A stretch of 64,000 nt of DNA from Streptomyces tubercidicus (GCF_027497495.1 NZ_CP114205.1:5208001-5272000), one strand, 5' to 3'; positions 33,450 to 41,831 are shown, counted from the stretch's first letter. A program made the numbers and translations. Notes: generated by a model not told the origin, from the letters alone.

Positions 33450-33917
33450 GTGTGGGAGACCGGCGTGTGCAGGGGCGGCAACGGGTCCGCGGGCCGGGCC
33501 GGCGGTGGGCGTGGGCCGGCCGTCGTGGCCGGGGCACCGGCCGTACCGGCCCAGGCGTGTGACCTCGTCACGGTGCCGGCCCGGCAGGGTCTGGAAGCCG
33601 TCGACATCCTCCGGCTGCGGGACGGTGTGGGCCCCGTCCTGCACGACGGCGCCTGCGACACCCTCGGCTTCCTGGTGCCGGCGGGCACGGCGGACGGCTG
33701 GGACGTACCGGGCAGCGCCTGCACCCAGACCTCCGGGCGGGGGATCGCCCTGGGCGCGCTGTGTGAGGAAGGGGCCCCGGCGGAGCCGCCGGTGACCGGC
33801 ACCGGCTGGCTGGTGCCGCCGGAGGGCGCGGGCGCCGCGGCCACCGATCCGGCCGTGCTGCGTGCGGCGCTCGGTGAGGCGGCCCGCACGATCGAGGCCG
33901 TCGACCGCTGCCAGTGA
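33450..33917 (+). CDS. Short prim-pol-like fragment protein, divergent from the NsdA-like gene
   Basis: The protein has 155 residues from GTG at 33450, which has AGGAGGAGG eight bases upstream. The core ACDLVTVPARQGLEAVDILR, GPVLHDGACDTLGFLVPAGT and SACTQTSGRG shows the same strand-helix-strand pattern as the prim-pol-like protein at 25265 (FDVINAPALFGRRMVDRL, GPVAAHRGRILLFAAPGT). It is too short for a functional primase. Proteins of this kind often sit beside HTH/TPR regulators in Streptomyces, so a partner or antagonist role is possible. TTGACA at about 33385 is a possible -35 in the divergent region, without a convincing -10. Confidence 0.65.
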   Translation: MWETGVCRGGNGSAGRAGGGRGPAVVAGAPAVPAQACDLVTVPARQGLEAVDILRLRDGVGPVLHDGACDTLGFLVPAGTADGWDVPGSACTQTSGRGIALGALCEEGAPAEPPVTGTGWLVPPEGAGAAATDPAVLRAALGEAARTIEAVDRCQ

Positions 33918-33939
33918 CACCGGCCGGTCCGTAAGCGAG

Positions 33940-33971
33940 AGGGGCCGCCCGGCCACTGCCGGACGGCCCCT
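33940..33971 (+). terminator. Terminator of the prim-pol-like gene
   Basis: AGGGGCCG pairs with CGGCCCCT with an inner CCGG pairing, 23 bases after the stop. It lies between convergent genes and may act in both directions. Confidence 0.7.
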
Positions 33972-34040
33972 TCGGGGGGAACCCCTCGGGGCGGGTGGCC
34001 CCTTATGGGCGGTCCCTTACGGGTGGCCCGCCCCCGGTCC

Positions 34041-35294
34041 CTAGTGCGCCGCCGGGGTGCTGTCCCGTGCCGGGCGGGGGATGGTGGTGGCGCCGCGGCG
34101 GTCGCCGAGCCGGCGCTGGACGCCGCGCAGCAGCCGCGCCGCGGTGAAGGCCGCGCCGTACACGAAGCGCATCGACGGGCCGAACGACGGCGCGGTCAGC
34201 AGCCCCGCGAAGAACAGTCCGGGCCAGGACGACTCGAAAGCGGCGCTCAGCTCGGGTGCCCGGCTGCCGCCCACCGTCCGCAGGGTGGTGCGCACTTGGG
34301 GATGGAGCAGCCGCAGCCGCCCGAGGTCCGGGGTGAAGCCGGTGGCGGCCACCACGTGCTGGGTGTCGACGGTCTCGGAGCCGCCGTCCGTATGGGTGAG
34401 GTGGAGCCGCACCCCGTCCTCGTGGGGAGCGGCCGCCCGGATCCGGTGGCCCAGCAGGACCGGCACCGCCGGTTCGAATCGCTCCCGCAGCCACCACGCG
34501 CCGGCCGGGCCCGGTACGTTCTCCGCGAGCCGCACCCGGGTCGCCGGGGGCAGCCGGCGTACCGCGCCGGGCCGTTGTGACCACACCCGGTTCGGCCAGC
34601 CGGTGCCGAGCGCGGAGTGCGGGTCGCGCAGGGCGCGCAGCCGGCCGCGCTCCAGCGGCGGTGGCGGGGCGTTCCAGCGCAGCTGGTCGGCGCGGGCCAC
34701 CAGGCGGGGCCGGGCGCCCTGTTCGGCCAGCAGGGTCGCGGTCTCCAGCGCGGACTGCCCGGCGCCGATCACGGTGACGTCCTGGCCCGCGAAACGCCGC
34801 AGATCCCGGTGGTCGCTGCTGTGCGAGGCCAGCTCCGGGGGCAGTTCGAGCAGCGGCCAGGGGCGGTTGACGAACGGCAGCAGCCCGACGGCGAGCACCA
34901 CGGTCCGGGCCGCGATCCGCTCGCCGGTGTCCGTCTCGACGCGGAAGCCGTCGCCGTCCGGGCGTACGGCGGTGACGGTGACCTCCTCGACCTGTGGCAC
35001 CGCGCGTTCGCCGAACCAGCTGCCGTACCCGGCGAAGGTGTCGAGCGGCAGCGGGACGCCGTGCTCGGCGGTCAGCTCGCGGGCGGCGCAGTAGTCGGCC
35101 AGGGTGTGGCCGCCGGCCGGGTCGGAGAGATCGGTCGACCAGGGCTCGGACGTGAGGAGCATGCCGTCGGGCATATGAGCGCGCCAGGAGGCCATCGGCC
35201 GGCCCAGGACCCGCAGCCGCAGTCCGGCCGCCGCCGCATGTGCGGCGATCGAGAGTCCGTAGGGGCCGGCGCCCACCACGACGAGGTCGTACAT
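34041..35294 (-). CDS. FAD-dependent NAD(P)-binding oxidoreductase (flavin monooxygenase-like)
   Basis: The protein has 417 residues with AGGGAA upstream of the ATG. The FAD site is the first thing in the chain (YDLVVVGAGPYGLSIAAHAA, GxGxxG). A second dinucleotide site (DVTVIGAGQSALETATLLAE) and the ATG motif (HVVAATGFTPDLGRL) place it among flavoprotein monooxygenases related to SidA and to lysine/ornithine hydroxylase-like enzymes. It is soluble, with no signal peptide. It is downstream of a GT4 gene by 61 bases on the same strand and likely part of a small surface-glycan operon, perhaps modifying a lipid or sugar. The substrate is unknown. Confidence 0.88.
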   Translation of the reverse strand: MYDLVVVGAGPYGLSIAAHAAAAGLRLRVLGRPMASWRAHMPDGMLLTSEPWSTDLSDPAGGHTLADYCAARELTAEHGVPLPLDTFAGYGSWFGERAVPQVEEVTVTAVRPDGDGFRVETDTGERIAARTVVLAVGLLPFVNRPWPLLELPPELASHSSDHRDLRRFAGQDVTVIGAGQSALETATLLAEQGARPRLVARADQLRWNAPPPPLERGRLRALRDPHSALGTGWPNRVWSQRPGAVRRLPPATRVRLAENVPGPAGAWWLRERFEPAVPVLLGHRIRAAAPHEDGVRLHLTHTDGGSETVDTQHVVAATGFTPDLGRLRLLHPQVRTTLRTVGGSRAPELSAAFESSWPGLFFAGLLTAPSFGPSMRFVYGAAFTAARLLRGVQRRLGDRRGATTIPRPARDSTPAAH

Positions 35295-35355
35295 GGAAGT
35301 TCCCTGCTCTTTCTTTGTGTGCGGTGCGGTGGGTGGGCGGTCAGGGGCCCGCTGC

Positions 35356-36615
35356 CTACCTGTTGGAGAGCGGGGACGGGTCCGGCGACCGGAACGGATC
35401 CGGCAGCGACACGCTCGCCGGGGGGAGCGCGGCCGCCCGGCCCTGCGGCGGCGGCAGCGCCACCGGGCTCCGGCGCCGTGCCGGGGCGCCGGCCATGGCC
35501 TGCTCGTACACGGACATCAGGGCCGCCGCGCTGCGGGTGATGTCATAGCGGCGCACCACCGGCGGGACCGGCAGCCGCCCAGGCCCCTGGCGCCGCAGGT
35601 CCCGTAGCGCGGTGCCCAGTTCATGGACGTTCAGGCCGAAGTGGCGGGCGCCGGGAGCCTGGTCGGCGGGGAGTTCGTCGACCGCCGGGCAGCTGCCGTA
35701 GAGCACATGCAGGCCGGAGGCGAGCGCCTCCAGGACGGCCAGTCCGAACGCCTCGTCCGGGGAGGGCGAGACGAAGACGTCGATGGCCGAGAGCAGGCCC
35801 GGGATATCGGGCCCGGAGGTCCCCCGGCCGTCGGCCGCCGCGTCGACCGCGCCGTCGCGTGCGCCCAGCAGATGGATCCGGTCGCCCGAGCCGAACTGCT
35901 CCGCCATCCGCCGCAGCATCTCCCGCTCCGGCCCCGCGCCCGCCAACAGCAGGTGAACGCCCGGAAGTTGGGTCACCGCCCGGACCAGGACGTCGAACCG
36001 CTTGCCGGGCACCAGCCGCCCGGCGCCGCCGACCACGAAGGCGTCCAGCGGCAGCCCCAGCCGGGTACGCACCAGGGCCCGCGCCGCCGGATCGAAGCCA
36101 AAACGGTGCGCCTCGATGCCGTTGGGCACCACATGGATCCGCTGTTCCGGTACGCCCCAGCGGCGCAGCCGGGCGGCGACGGTGTCCGAGACGGCGACGG
36201 TGGCCGTCCCCAGCCGTTCGGTGGCCCGGTAGAGCGTGCGGACGCCGCGGGTCAGCCGGCGGCCCTCGATGACCGCGTCACCCAGGGAGTGTTCGGTGGC
36301 GACCACGGCCCGTACACCGGCCAGCCGGGCGGCGACCCGGCCGTATACGCAGGCCCGGTAGAGGTGGGTGTGCACCAGGTCGTAGCCGCCGTCGCGGATC
36401 AGCCGGGTGAGGCGGGGGAGCGCGGTCAGGTCCCGGTTGCCGGTCATCCCGAGGTGGGTGACGGGGGTGCCGTCGGCCTCGATGCCCTCGGCGACCGGGC
36501 CCGGATTCGTCAGGGTGAGGACCTCGCTGTGCACGGGGAGCCGGCGCAGCAGCAGCCGCAGCTGCTGTTCGGCGCCGCCCACGTCGAGGTCTGTGATCAC
36601 ATGCAGAACCTTCAC
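35356..36615 (-). CDS. Glycosyltransferase family 4
   Basis: The protein has 419 residues. The GTG start has GGAGG six bases upstream. GT-B fold: KVLHVITDLDVGGAEQQLRL at the N-terminus, the Gly-rich VVGGAGRLVPGKRFDVLVRA and the nucleotide-sugar motif FVSPSPDEAFGLAVLEALAS with the EX7E pair. It transfers a sugar from a nucleotide donor with retention of configuration. There is no membrane helix; GT4 enzymes attach to the inner membrane surface. It sits between the phosphoglycosyl transferase gene (184-base gap) and the flavoprotein gene. Confidence 0.93.
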   Translation of the reverse strand: MKVLHVITDLDVGGAEQQLRLLLRRLPVHSEVLTLTNPGPVAEGIEADGTPVTHLGMTGNRDLTALPRLTRLIRDGGYDLVHTHLYRACVYGRVAARLAGVRAVVATEHSLGDAVIEGRRLTRGVRTLYRATERLGTATVAVSDTVAARLRRWGVPEQRIHVVPNGIEAHRFGFDPAARALVRTRLGLPLDAFVVGGAGRLVPGKRFDVLVRAVTQLPGVHLLLAGAGPEREMLRRMAEQFGSGDRIHLLGARDGAVDAAADGRGTSGPDIPGLLSAIDVFVSPSPDEAFGLAVLEALASGLHVLYGSCPAVDELPADQAPGARHFGLNVHELGTALRDLRRQGPGRLPVPPVVRRYDITRSAAALMSVYEQAMAGAPARRRSPVALPPPQGRAAALPPASVSLPDPFRSPDPSPLSNR

Positions 36616-36799
36616 CGGGTGCCTCCAGAGGTAGCGGCCGGGGTGGTGGTCCGGTCGGGGGGCAGGGCACGGCGCCGCAGCGGATGCCGGGCGCGGTCAC
36701 GGGAGCCCGGCGGATACCGGGCGTGCTCGCCCCCGGGTCGGCCGGGCGGGACGGGCACCGCGGAGGTGCGGCCGTGGCGGCGCGGCGGCGCGCCCGCGC

Positions 36800-38299
36800 T
36801 CATCTGCCCTCCAGCCGCACCACCGAGGCCACGGTGCGCAGCAGGATCAGCAGGTCCTGCCGCAGCGACCAGCCGTCGATGTAGAGGTTGTCGAAGCGGG
36901 CCCGGTCCTCGACGCAGGTGTCGCCGCGCAGTCCGTGCACCTGCGCCAGGCCGGTCATGCCCGGCGCCATCCGGTGCCGGGCGCCGTACTCCGGGCAGGT
37001 CCGGACGAACCGCTCGACGAAGAAGGGGCGTTCCGGGCGCGGCCCGACCAGGCTCATCTCGCCGCGCAGCACGTTCCACAGCTGCGGCAGCTCGTCCAGC
37101 GAGGTGCGCCGCAGCAGCCGGCCGGTCCGGCTCATCCGGTGCTCGCCGTCCAGGCTCCACCGCGTCGCCGCCTCATGTTCGTCGCACGGGTTCCAGGTGC
37201 GGAACTTCAGCAGGGTGAAGGGGCGGCCCCCTCGGCCGATACGTTCCTGCCGGAAGAGCACACCGGGCCCGTCGGCGAGCCGTACCGCGAGGGCGCAGCC
37301 CAGCAGCAGCGGGGCCGTGACCACCAGCGCCGCCGCGGCCAGCGTGAGATCCAGCAGCCGCTTGCCCGCGCCGCCGTGCCGGGGCGGGGCGGTGTCCAGC
37401 CGACGGCAGGCGAAGCCCCACAGATGGTCGCTGTCCGCATGCGGTGTCCGGCCCTCGCGGGCGGCCGCGGCACCGGCCAGCCAGACGGCCGAGCCCTGGT
37501 CGATGAAGCGGCGCAGCAGCGCGGTGGTGTGCGGATCGCCGTACGGCGGCAGGGTGAACACCACGTCCCGCACGGTGTGCTGGATGACCGCCCGGGTGAT
37601 GTCCTGCGCGGAGCGGAGCCGCGGCAGCGGCGGACCGACGGGGCCCGGGGGCGCTACGGGCCCGCCGGGCGGCAGTGACGGCGGGCCGACCACACCCACC
37701 GGGCGCATCCCGTGCTCGGGACGCGCGTGCAGCACGGCGGCGAGCTGCCGGGCCGCCGGGTCGGTGCCGACGATCAGCGTGGCGCGCGGCCGGCGGCGGG
37801 CAGCCCGGCGGCGGGCCCGGTGGACAGCGGCCCGGCCGGCGCAGACCAGCGCGGTGTGCACCGCCACCGCCCCCGCCAGCAGGCCCGGCGACAGCGCCTG
37901 CCCGGGGCGTACGGCGGCGAGCACCGCGGCCGCCGCGCACCAGCAGACGGCGGCCCGGCCCAGCAGCGTCGGCAGCTCGTGCAGGGTGCGCGGGGCGGGT
38001 CCTGGACGGTAGAGACCGGCGTGGGCGTGGAGCAGCAGCAGCCCCGCCGGGAGGAGGCCGAGGGCGGCCGGTGCCGTGGCGGTGCCGAGGACGAGCAGCG
38101 CGGTGGCCGCGGTGGCCAGCGCGTCGGCGGCCATCAGCGGGGCGACGGTGCGCCGCCGTACGCCGCGGCCGGGCCGGGGCGGGGGCAGGGTGTCCCGCCC
38201 CGGCCCGCGGGGCGGGCGGACCGCGGCCGCCGGGCGGGGGACCGTCGGCGGCGGCGGGACCCGGGCGGAGCGGTACGCGTCCGCGCTCTCCGTCGTCAT
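36800..38299 (-). CDS. Polyprenyl-phosphate sugar phosphotransferase (WbaP/CpsE-like)
   Basis: The protein has 499 residues with GGAGAGCCG upstream of the ATG. Four transmembrane helices (about 55-150) are followed by a CoA-binding-like domain (ATLIVGTDPAARQLAAVL) and the conserved C-terminal sugar-transferase domain: KRLLDLTLAAAALVVTAPLL, VLFRQERIGRGGRPFTLLKF, LLRRTSLDELPQLWNVLRG, EMSLVGPRPERPFFVERF and the Asp-Pro-type helix ending. It starts an exopolysaccharide or surface glycan by moving a sugar phosphate onto undecaprenyl phosphate. It is the first gene of a three-gene set (phosphotransferase, GT4, flavoprotein). Confidence 0.93.
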   Translation of the reverse strand: MTTESADAYRSARVPPPPTVPRPAAAVRPPRGPGRDTLPPPRPGRGVRRRTVAPLMAADALATAATALLVLGTATAPAALGLLPAGLLLLHAHAGLYRPGPAPRTLHELPTLLGRAAVCWCAAAAVLAAVRPGQALSPGLLAGAVAVHTALVCAGRAAVHRARRRAARRRPRATLIVGTDPAARQLAAVLHARPEHGMRPVGVVGPPSLPPGGPVAPPGPVGPPLPRLRSAQDITRAVIQHTVRDVVFTLPPYGDPHTTALLRRFIDQGSAVWLAGAAAAREGRTPHADSDHLWGFACRRLDTAPPRHGGAGKRLLDLTLAAAALVVTAPLLLGCALAVRLADGPGVLFRQERIGRGGRPFTLLKFRTWNPCDEHEAATRWSLDGEHRMSRTGRLLRRTSLDELPQLWNVLRGEMSLVGPRPERPFFVERFVRTCPEYGARHRMAPGMTGLAQVHGLRGDTCVEDRARFDNLYIDGWSLRQDLLILLRTVASVVRLEGR

Positions 38300-38352
38300 C
38301 GGCTCTCCGCTCTCCGCTCTCCGGGTACGGCGGGGAATTCCGGGGCGCCCGC

Positions 38353-38748
38353 TCAGTGCCCGGTGCCGGTCCGGCCGAAGAGCGCGCCGAGCGGATATCC
38401 GGGATTGCGGGTGGCGCGGCGGAACACCGGCCGATCGCCGCCGGACCGCGGTGCGGGCACGACGCCGAATACGCCGGAATCAAATCCGCGGGTGTTCCGG
38501 TAAGCCGGCCACCGCACCGCCATTCGGCCGAAATCGGGGCCCGTCGAATTCCGCATGCCCGTCGCCGGAATGGCGGAATTGCGCACCGGGTGTGTGCGAT
38601 GCCGGCCGTCCCGGACCGGGCGTGTGTCAGGAATGCGGGCGGATTCCCCGGAAACCGCCGCCATTGCCGAAGACGAGGTGGCCGACCATGCCAAGGACGC
38701 CGACGCGCATACGACGCAGTGCCCGGTGCGGTCCATCGACTTCCGCAT
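38353..38748 (-). CDS. Candidate small secreted protein, uncertain
   Basis: A 131-residue frame on the minus strand has a good ribosome site (GGAGAGGAAG) before ATG and lies 53 bases upstream of the sugar-transferase gene. Residues 1-32 could be a weak signal peptide (cleavage near SSAMA). The rest is hydrophilic and rich in Arg, Gly and Pro, with no recognised domain. Third-position GC is high, but AT-richer codons such as AAT, ATT and TAT are more frequent than in neighbours. It may be a real small gene in decay, or part of a leader region. I do not recognise it. Confidence 0.35.
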   Translation of the reverse strand: MRKSMDRTGHCVVCASASLAWSATSSSAMAAVSGESARIPDTRPVRDGRHRTHPVRNSAIPATGMRNSTGPDFGRMAVRWPAYRNTRGFDSGVFGVVPAPRSGGDRPVFRRATRNPGYPLGALFGRTGTGH

Positions 38749-38993
38749 GTCTTCCTCTCCGACTTCAATCAGTCAAACAGGAGAGCACTCTGACAGAAAT
38801 CATGTTGGAAACCGCGGCAGGCACGCCGGACCCCCGCCGGGGGAGGCCATTCAGGGGAATGCGGGAGTTCGCGCGGCCCCGCCGTTACTGCCATAAGGGC
38901 TAATGATTTCCCGGAAGAGGGAATGCCCGCATCCCTGACTCAATTCGCTCGTTGTGACCGGTTGCCCCATTCGCGAACTGAAAGGAGAATGGG
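38749..38993. other. Intergenic region upstream of the chaplin gene
   Basis: This 245-base region is relatively AT-rich for this genome and contains the chaplin promoter. A GTTGTGACCGGTTGCCCCATT stretch lies about 35 bases upstream of the start codon. No further gene is supportable. Confidence 0.5.
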
Positions 38994-39302
38994 ATGAAGC
39001 GGTTTGTTACGACCGCCGCGATGACTGCGGCCAGCTGTGCCATGGTTCTGGGTGGCGCAGGCATCGCATCCGCAGGGGACCACGGTCACCACCGTGGCGA
39101 CCACTACCGCCACGACCACCGCGGGCTGTACAACCACCGCAGTGGCGCCAATGCGGCGGGATTTGCGGCGGGTTCCCCGGGCATTCTCAGCGGCAACAAT
39201 GTCCAGGTCCCGATCAACATCCCGATCAACGTCTGCGGTAACAGCTTGAACGTTGCCGCGCTGCTCAACCCGGCGTTCGGGAACGTTTGCGTCAATAGGT
39301 GA
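38994..39302 (+). CDS. Short chaplin with a His-rich segment
   Basis: The protein has 102 residues with AAAGGAGAATGGG before the ATG. A Sec signal peptide (about 1-27, ending GIASAGD) is followed by a His/Arg/Asp-rich stretch (GDHGHHRGDHYRHDHRGLYN). A single chaplin domain follows (about 57-100): GSPGILSGNNVQVPINIPIN, VCGNSLNVAALLNPAF and GNVCVN with the two conserved Cys. Chaplins are secreted amyloid-forming surfactants that coat aerial hyphae. The His-rich spacer between signal peptide and chaplin domain is not usual for short chaplins and suggests metal binding (inference). A hairpin terminator follows at once. Confidence 0.92.
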   Translation: MKRFVTTAAMTAASCAMVLGGAGIASAGDHGHHRGDHYRHDHRGLYNHRSGANAAGFAAGSPGILSGNNVQVPINIPINVCGNSLNVAALLNPAFGNVCVNR

Positions 39303-39309
39303 CCCGCCC

Positions 39310-39336
39310 GCCGGCCCGGAAGGACGTCGGGCCGGC
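39310..39336 (+). terminator. Terminator of the chaplin gene
   Basis: GCCGGCCCG pairs with CGGGCCGGC around a 9-base loop, 8 bases after the stop; flanking ACCCG/CGGGT extends the stem. Confidence 0.8.
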
Positions 39337-39489
39337 ACGGGTCGTGAAGTGCAGTTGGCGGATCGCCCCTGACCTCGGTCGTGGGTGGTCCGCCACTCTG
39401 CTCCGTACGCCCGCCCCTGGCCCACCGGGCCCCGGCTATCGCGCTGACCAGCGGATACGGCATCCCGGGCACCCTCCATACTGGAGGGC

Positions 39490-40350
39490 ATGGCGAAGAG
39501 CAGACGCGGGCGCGGCGGCGCGGAATCCGTCACCGGAACGGTGGACGGCGGGTCGGCCGAGCTACGGCCCGACCGGGACCGGCCGCGCGGCTGGACGCTG
39601 CTGATCGACGGTGCGCCGCAGTCCCATGTGGACCTCGACGACCCGGCATACCTGGACTTCCCCTATCAGCGGCGGCTCGGGCACATCGCCGACCTGGCCG
39701 GACCGCCCGGCAAACCGCTGCGCGTCGTCCATCTCGGCGGCGGCGCCCTGACCCTGGCTCGCTATGTCGCGGCGACCCGCCCGCGGTCCACCCAGCAGGT
39801 CGTGGAACTCGACACACCCCTGGTCGACTTCGTACGCCGCCGTCTGCCGCTGGACAGCGGCTGGCGCATACGGGTGCGCGGCGGTGACGCCCGCGCCGGT
39901 CTCGCGAAGGTCCCGGACGGCTGGGCGGATCTGATCATCGCCGATGTCTTCGCCGGTGCCCGCACGCCCGCCCATCTGACCAGCGCCGAATGCGTGGCCG
40001 AGGTCCACCGGGCGCTGCGGCCCGGCGGGTTCTACGCGGCGAATCTGGCCGACGGGCCGCCGCTGCGGTTTCTGCGCGGCCAGATCGCCACCGTCCGTAC
40101 GGTCTTCCCCGAGCTGTGTCTGACCGCCGACCCGGCCGTGCTGCGCGGCAAGCGCTTCGGCAACGCGGTGCTGCTGGCCGCCGACGGGGCACTGCCCATC
40201 GCCGAACTGACCCGGCGGGCGGCGACCGACCCGCAGTCCGGCCGGGTCGAACACGGCCGGGCACTGCTGGACTTCACCGGCGGCGCGGCCCCGGTCACCG
40301 ACGCCACCGCCACCGCCTCGCCCGCCCCGCCGGCCGACGCCTTCGACTGA
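39490..40350 (+). CDS. Spermidine-synthase-like methyltransferase-fold protein
   Basis: The protein has 286 residues. Spermidine-synthase family pattern: SHVDLDDPAYLDFPYQRRLG, the nucleotide-binding LRVVHLGGGALTLARYVAAT, VVELDTPLVDFVRRRL, GWRIRVRGGDARAGLAKV and ADLIIADVFAGARTPAHLTS. The catalytic Asp of true synthases is matched by the IIADVF acid, but no polyamine-specific residues are certain. There is no signal peptide. The C-terminus is Ala/Pro-rich. It is monocistronic, with an ATG about 10 bases after a TGGAGGGC site. It could equally act on another donor, as many bacterial homologues do. Confidence 0.85.
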   Translation: MAKSRRGRGGAESVTGTVDGGSAELRPDRDRPRGWTLLIDGAPQSHVDLDDPAYLDFPYQRRLGHIADLAGPPGKPLRVVHLGGGALTLARYVAATRPRSTQQVVELDTPLVDFVRRRLPLDSGWRIRVRGGDARAGLAKVPDGWADLIIADVFAGARTPAHLTSAECVAEVHRALRPGGFYAANLADGPPLRFLRGQIATVRTVFPELCLTADPAVLRGKRFGNAVLLAADGALPIAELTRRAATDPQSGRVEHGRALLDFTGGAAPVTDATATASPAPPADAFD

Positions 40351-40380
40351 CGCGGTACGGGGCGCGACCGGGCCCCGCTG

Positions 40381-40432
40381 TGTCCAGGCCCCGCGTCCGG
40401 GCGGCCCCGTGTCCAGGCCCCGCGTCCGGGCG
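40381..40432. repeat. Direct repeat between convergent genes
   Basis: A 23-base unit beginning TGTCCAGGCCCCGCGTCCGG occurs at 40381 and again at 40410 (29-base period), in the 98-base gap between the spermidine-synthase-like gene and the secreted protein gene. It may be a slippage product. Confidence 0.75.
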
Positions 40433-40448
40433 CCCCTCGCCACCGCCC

Positions 40449-41030
40449 CTACGTCGCCTGGTCGCTGCGCTCCACCGTCGGCGGATGCCCGTTCCAGGTG
40501 CAGATCACGGACGTATGGCCGCCGCCGCCGGTGAAGTCGACCCGCAGCCACCCCACCTGCTTCCACACCTGCATCTCCCAGCCCGGGTTCGGGGTCGCCG
40601 ACACCAGCTCGGCGGACCGGTTGTCCATGTCGAGGACCACCCGGCCGCCCGCCGTGGAGTAGCTCTTGACGTGGCCGTCGGAGGCCGGGGTGGAGCCGCC
40701 CGGTGAGCCGCTGTCGGGGTGCTGCGGCCGGGTGGAGCCGGTGTGCGACGGCGTGGCCGGTGACGACGGTTCATCGTCGCCGGGCGCCGTGCCGTGGCCG
40801 GGCGACGCGGACGGCTTGGGGCGGTGCGTGGAGGAGACCCGCGGGGTGGCGTCGTCGGCCTTCTCCCGTTCCTGGGCGGCCACATGGCTCGTCAGCGGCA
40901 GGGCGCGCGGTGCGTCGTAGGCCGTGCCGGACAGCACGGTGTGCACGCCGAACCACGACAGGGTGACCGCGGCGCCGGTCGCCAGCGTCCAGGCCGCCGC
41001 ATGAACCAGTCCTCGTTGCATCGGGCTCAT
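40449..41030 (-). CDS. Membrane-anchored extracellular protein, unknown
   Basis: The protein has 193 residues; the ATG at 41030 is the most likely start, since frames further upstream overlap the divergent response-regulator gene. A single hydrophobic segment (about 10-33, AAAWTLATGAAVTLSWFGVH) acts as signal or anchor. A Ser/Thr/Pro/Gly-rich stalk (about 60-115) precedes a small C-terminal beta domain: GRVVLDMDNRSAELVSATPN, WEMQVWKQVGWLRVDF and SVICTWNGHPPTVE. No family is recognised. It is divergent from the two-component genes across 108 bases, so it may be a target or an input of that system. Confidence 0.8.
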   Translation of the reverse strand: MSPMQRGLVHAAAWTLATGAAVTLSWFGVHTVLSGTAYDAPRALPLTSHVAAQEREKADDATPRVSSTHRPKPSASPGHGTAPGDDEPSSPATPSHTGSTRPQHPDSGSPGGSTPASDGHVKSYSTAGGRVVLDMDNRSAELVSATPNPGWEMQVWKQVGWLRVDFTGGGGHTSVICTWNGHPPTVERSDQAT

Positions 41031-41138
41031 ACTGCACCACCGCACCGCCCCGTGCAGCCCGTCCGGCAGCGCGCAGCGCACCGCCCCGCTGTCAACCTCG
41101 CGCCGGGACACGCCTCCGAATGGCGTACGGTGCCGCCC

Positions 41139-41831
41139 ATGGCACGTGTGCTCGTGGTCGAGGACGACCAGTTCGTACGCTCGGCTCTCATCCGGCATCT
41201 GACCGAGGCCTCCCACACGGTACGCAGTGTCGGTACCGCCCTGGAGGCGCTCCGCGAGGTCGCACACGTCGGCTTCGACGTCGTCATCCTCGACCTCGGT
41301 CTGCCCGATCTGGACGGGGGCGAGGCGCTCAAGATGCTGCGCGGCATCACCGATGTACCAGTGATCATCGCCACAGCCCGGGACGACGAGGCGGACATCG
41401 TCCGGCTGTTGAACGACGGCGCCGACGACTACCTCACCAAGCCGTTCTCCGTCGAGCACCTCTCGGCGCGGGTGGCGGCCGTGCTGCGCCGCTCCCGGGC
41501 CACGACGGCCGGTGCGGAACCGCCCTCACGAGTGATCCGGGTCGGCGGCCTGTCCATCGACCCGCTGCGCCGTCAGGCCGAACTGGACGGCGCCGTACTC
41601 GACCTGACCCGCCGGGAGTTCGACCTGCTGGCCTTCCTCGCCGGGCGGCCGGGCGTCGTCGTCCCCCGCAGGGAACTCCTCGCCGAGGTCTGGCAGCAGT
41701 CCTACGGCGACGACCAGACCATCGACGTCCATCTGTCCTGGCTGCGCCGCAAACTGGGCGAAACCGCTGCGAAACCCCGCTACTTGCACACTCTCCGGGG
41801 TGTTGGGGTGAAGCTGGAGCCACCGCAATGA
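41139..41831 (+). CDS. OmpR-family response regulator
   Basis: The protein has 230 residues from ATG at 41139. Receiver domain (about 1-115): acid pocket VEDDQF, the phospho-acceptor Asp in VVILDLGLPDLDGG, Thr in IIATARDDE and Lys in DYLTKPFSV. The winged helix (about 135-228) has RQAELDGAVLDLTRREFDLL, GVVVPRRELLAEVWQQSYGD and TIDVHLSWLRRKLGE. It is a DNA-binding activator or repressor switched by the kinase encoded next, with which it overlaps by 4 bases (ATGA). It is unlike the vancomycin or phosphate regulators in detail, so its target is unknown. Confidence 0.95.
   Translation: MARVLVVEDDQFVRSALIRHLTEASHTVRSVGTALEALREVAHVGFDVVILDLGLPDLDGGEALKMLRGITDVPVIIATARDDEADIVRLLNDGADDYLTKPFSVEHLSARVAAVLRRSRATTAGAEPPSRVIRVGGLSIDPLRRQAELDGAVLDLTRREFDLLAFLAGRPGVVVPRRELLAEVWQQSYGDDQTIDVHLSWLRRKLGETAAKPRYLHTLRGVGVKLEPPQ

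Noticed and set aside
33427..33795. Alternative frame starting ATG at 33427
   Set aside because: It overlaps the ribosome site of the GTG at 33450 and gives an Arg/Pro-rich product with no family pattern.
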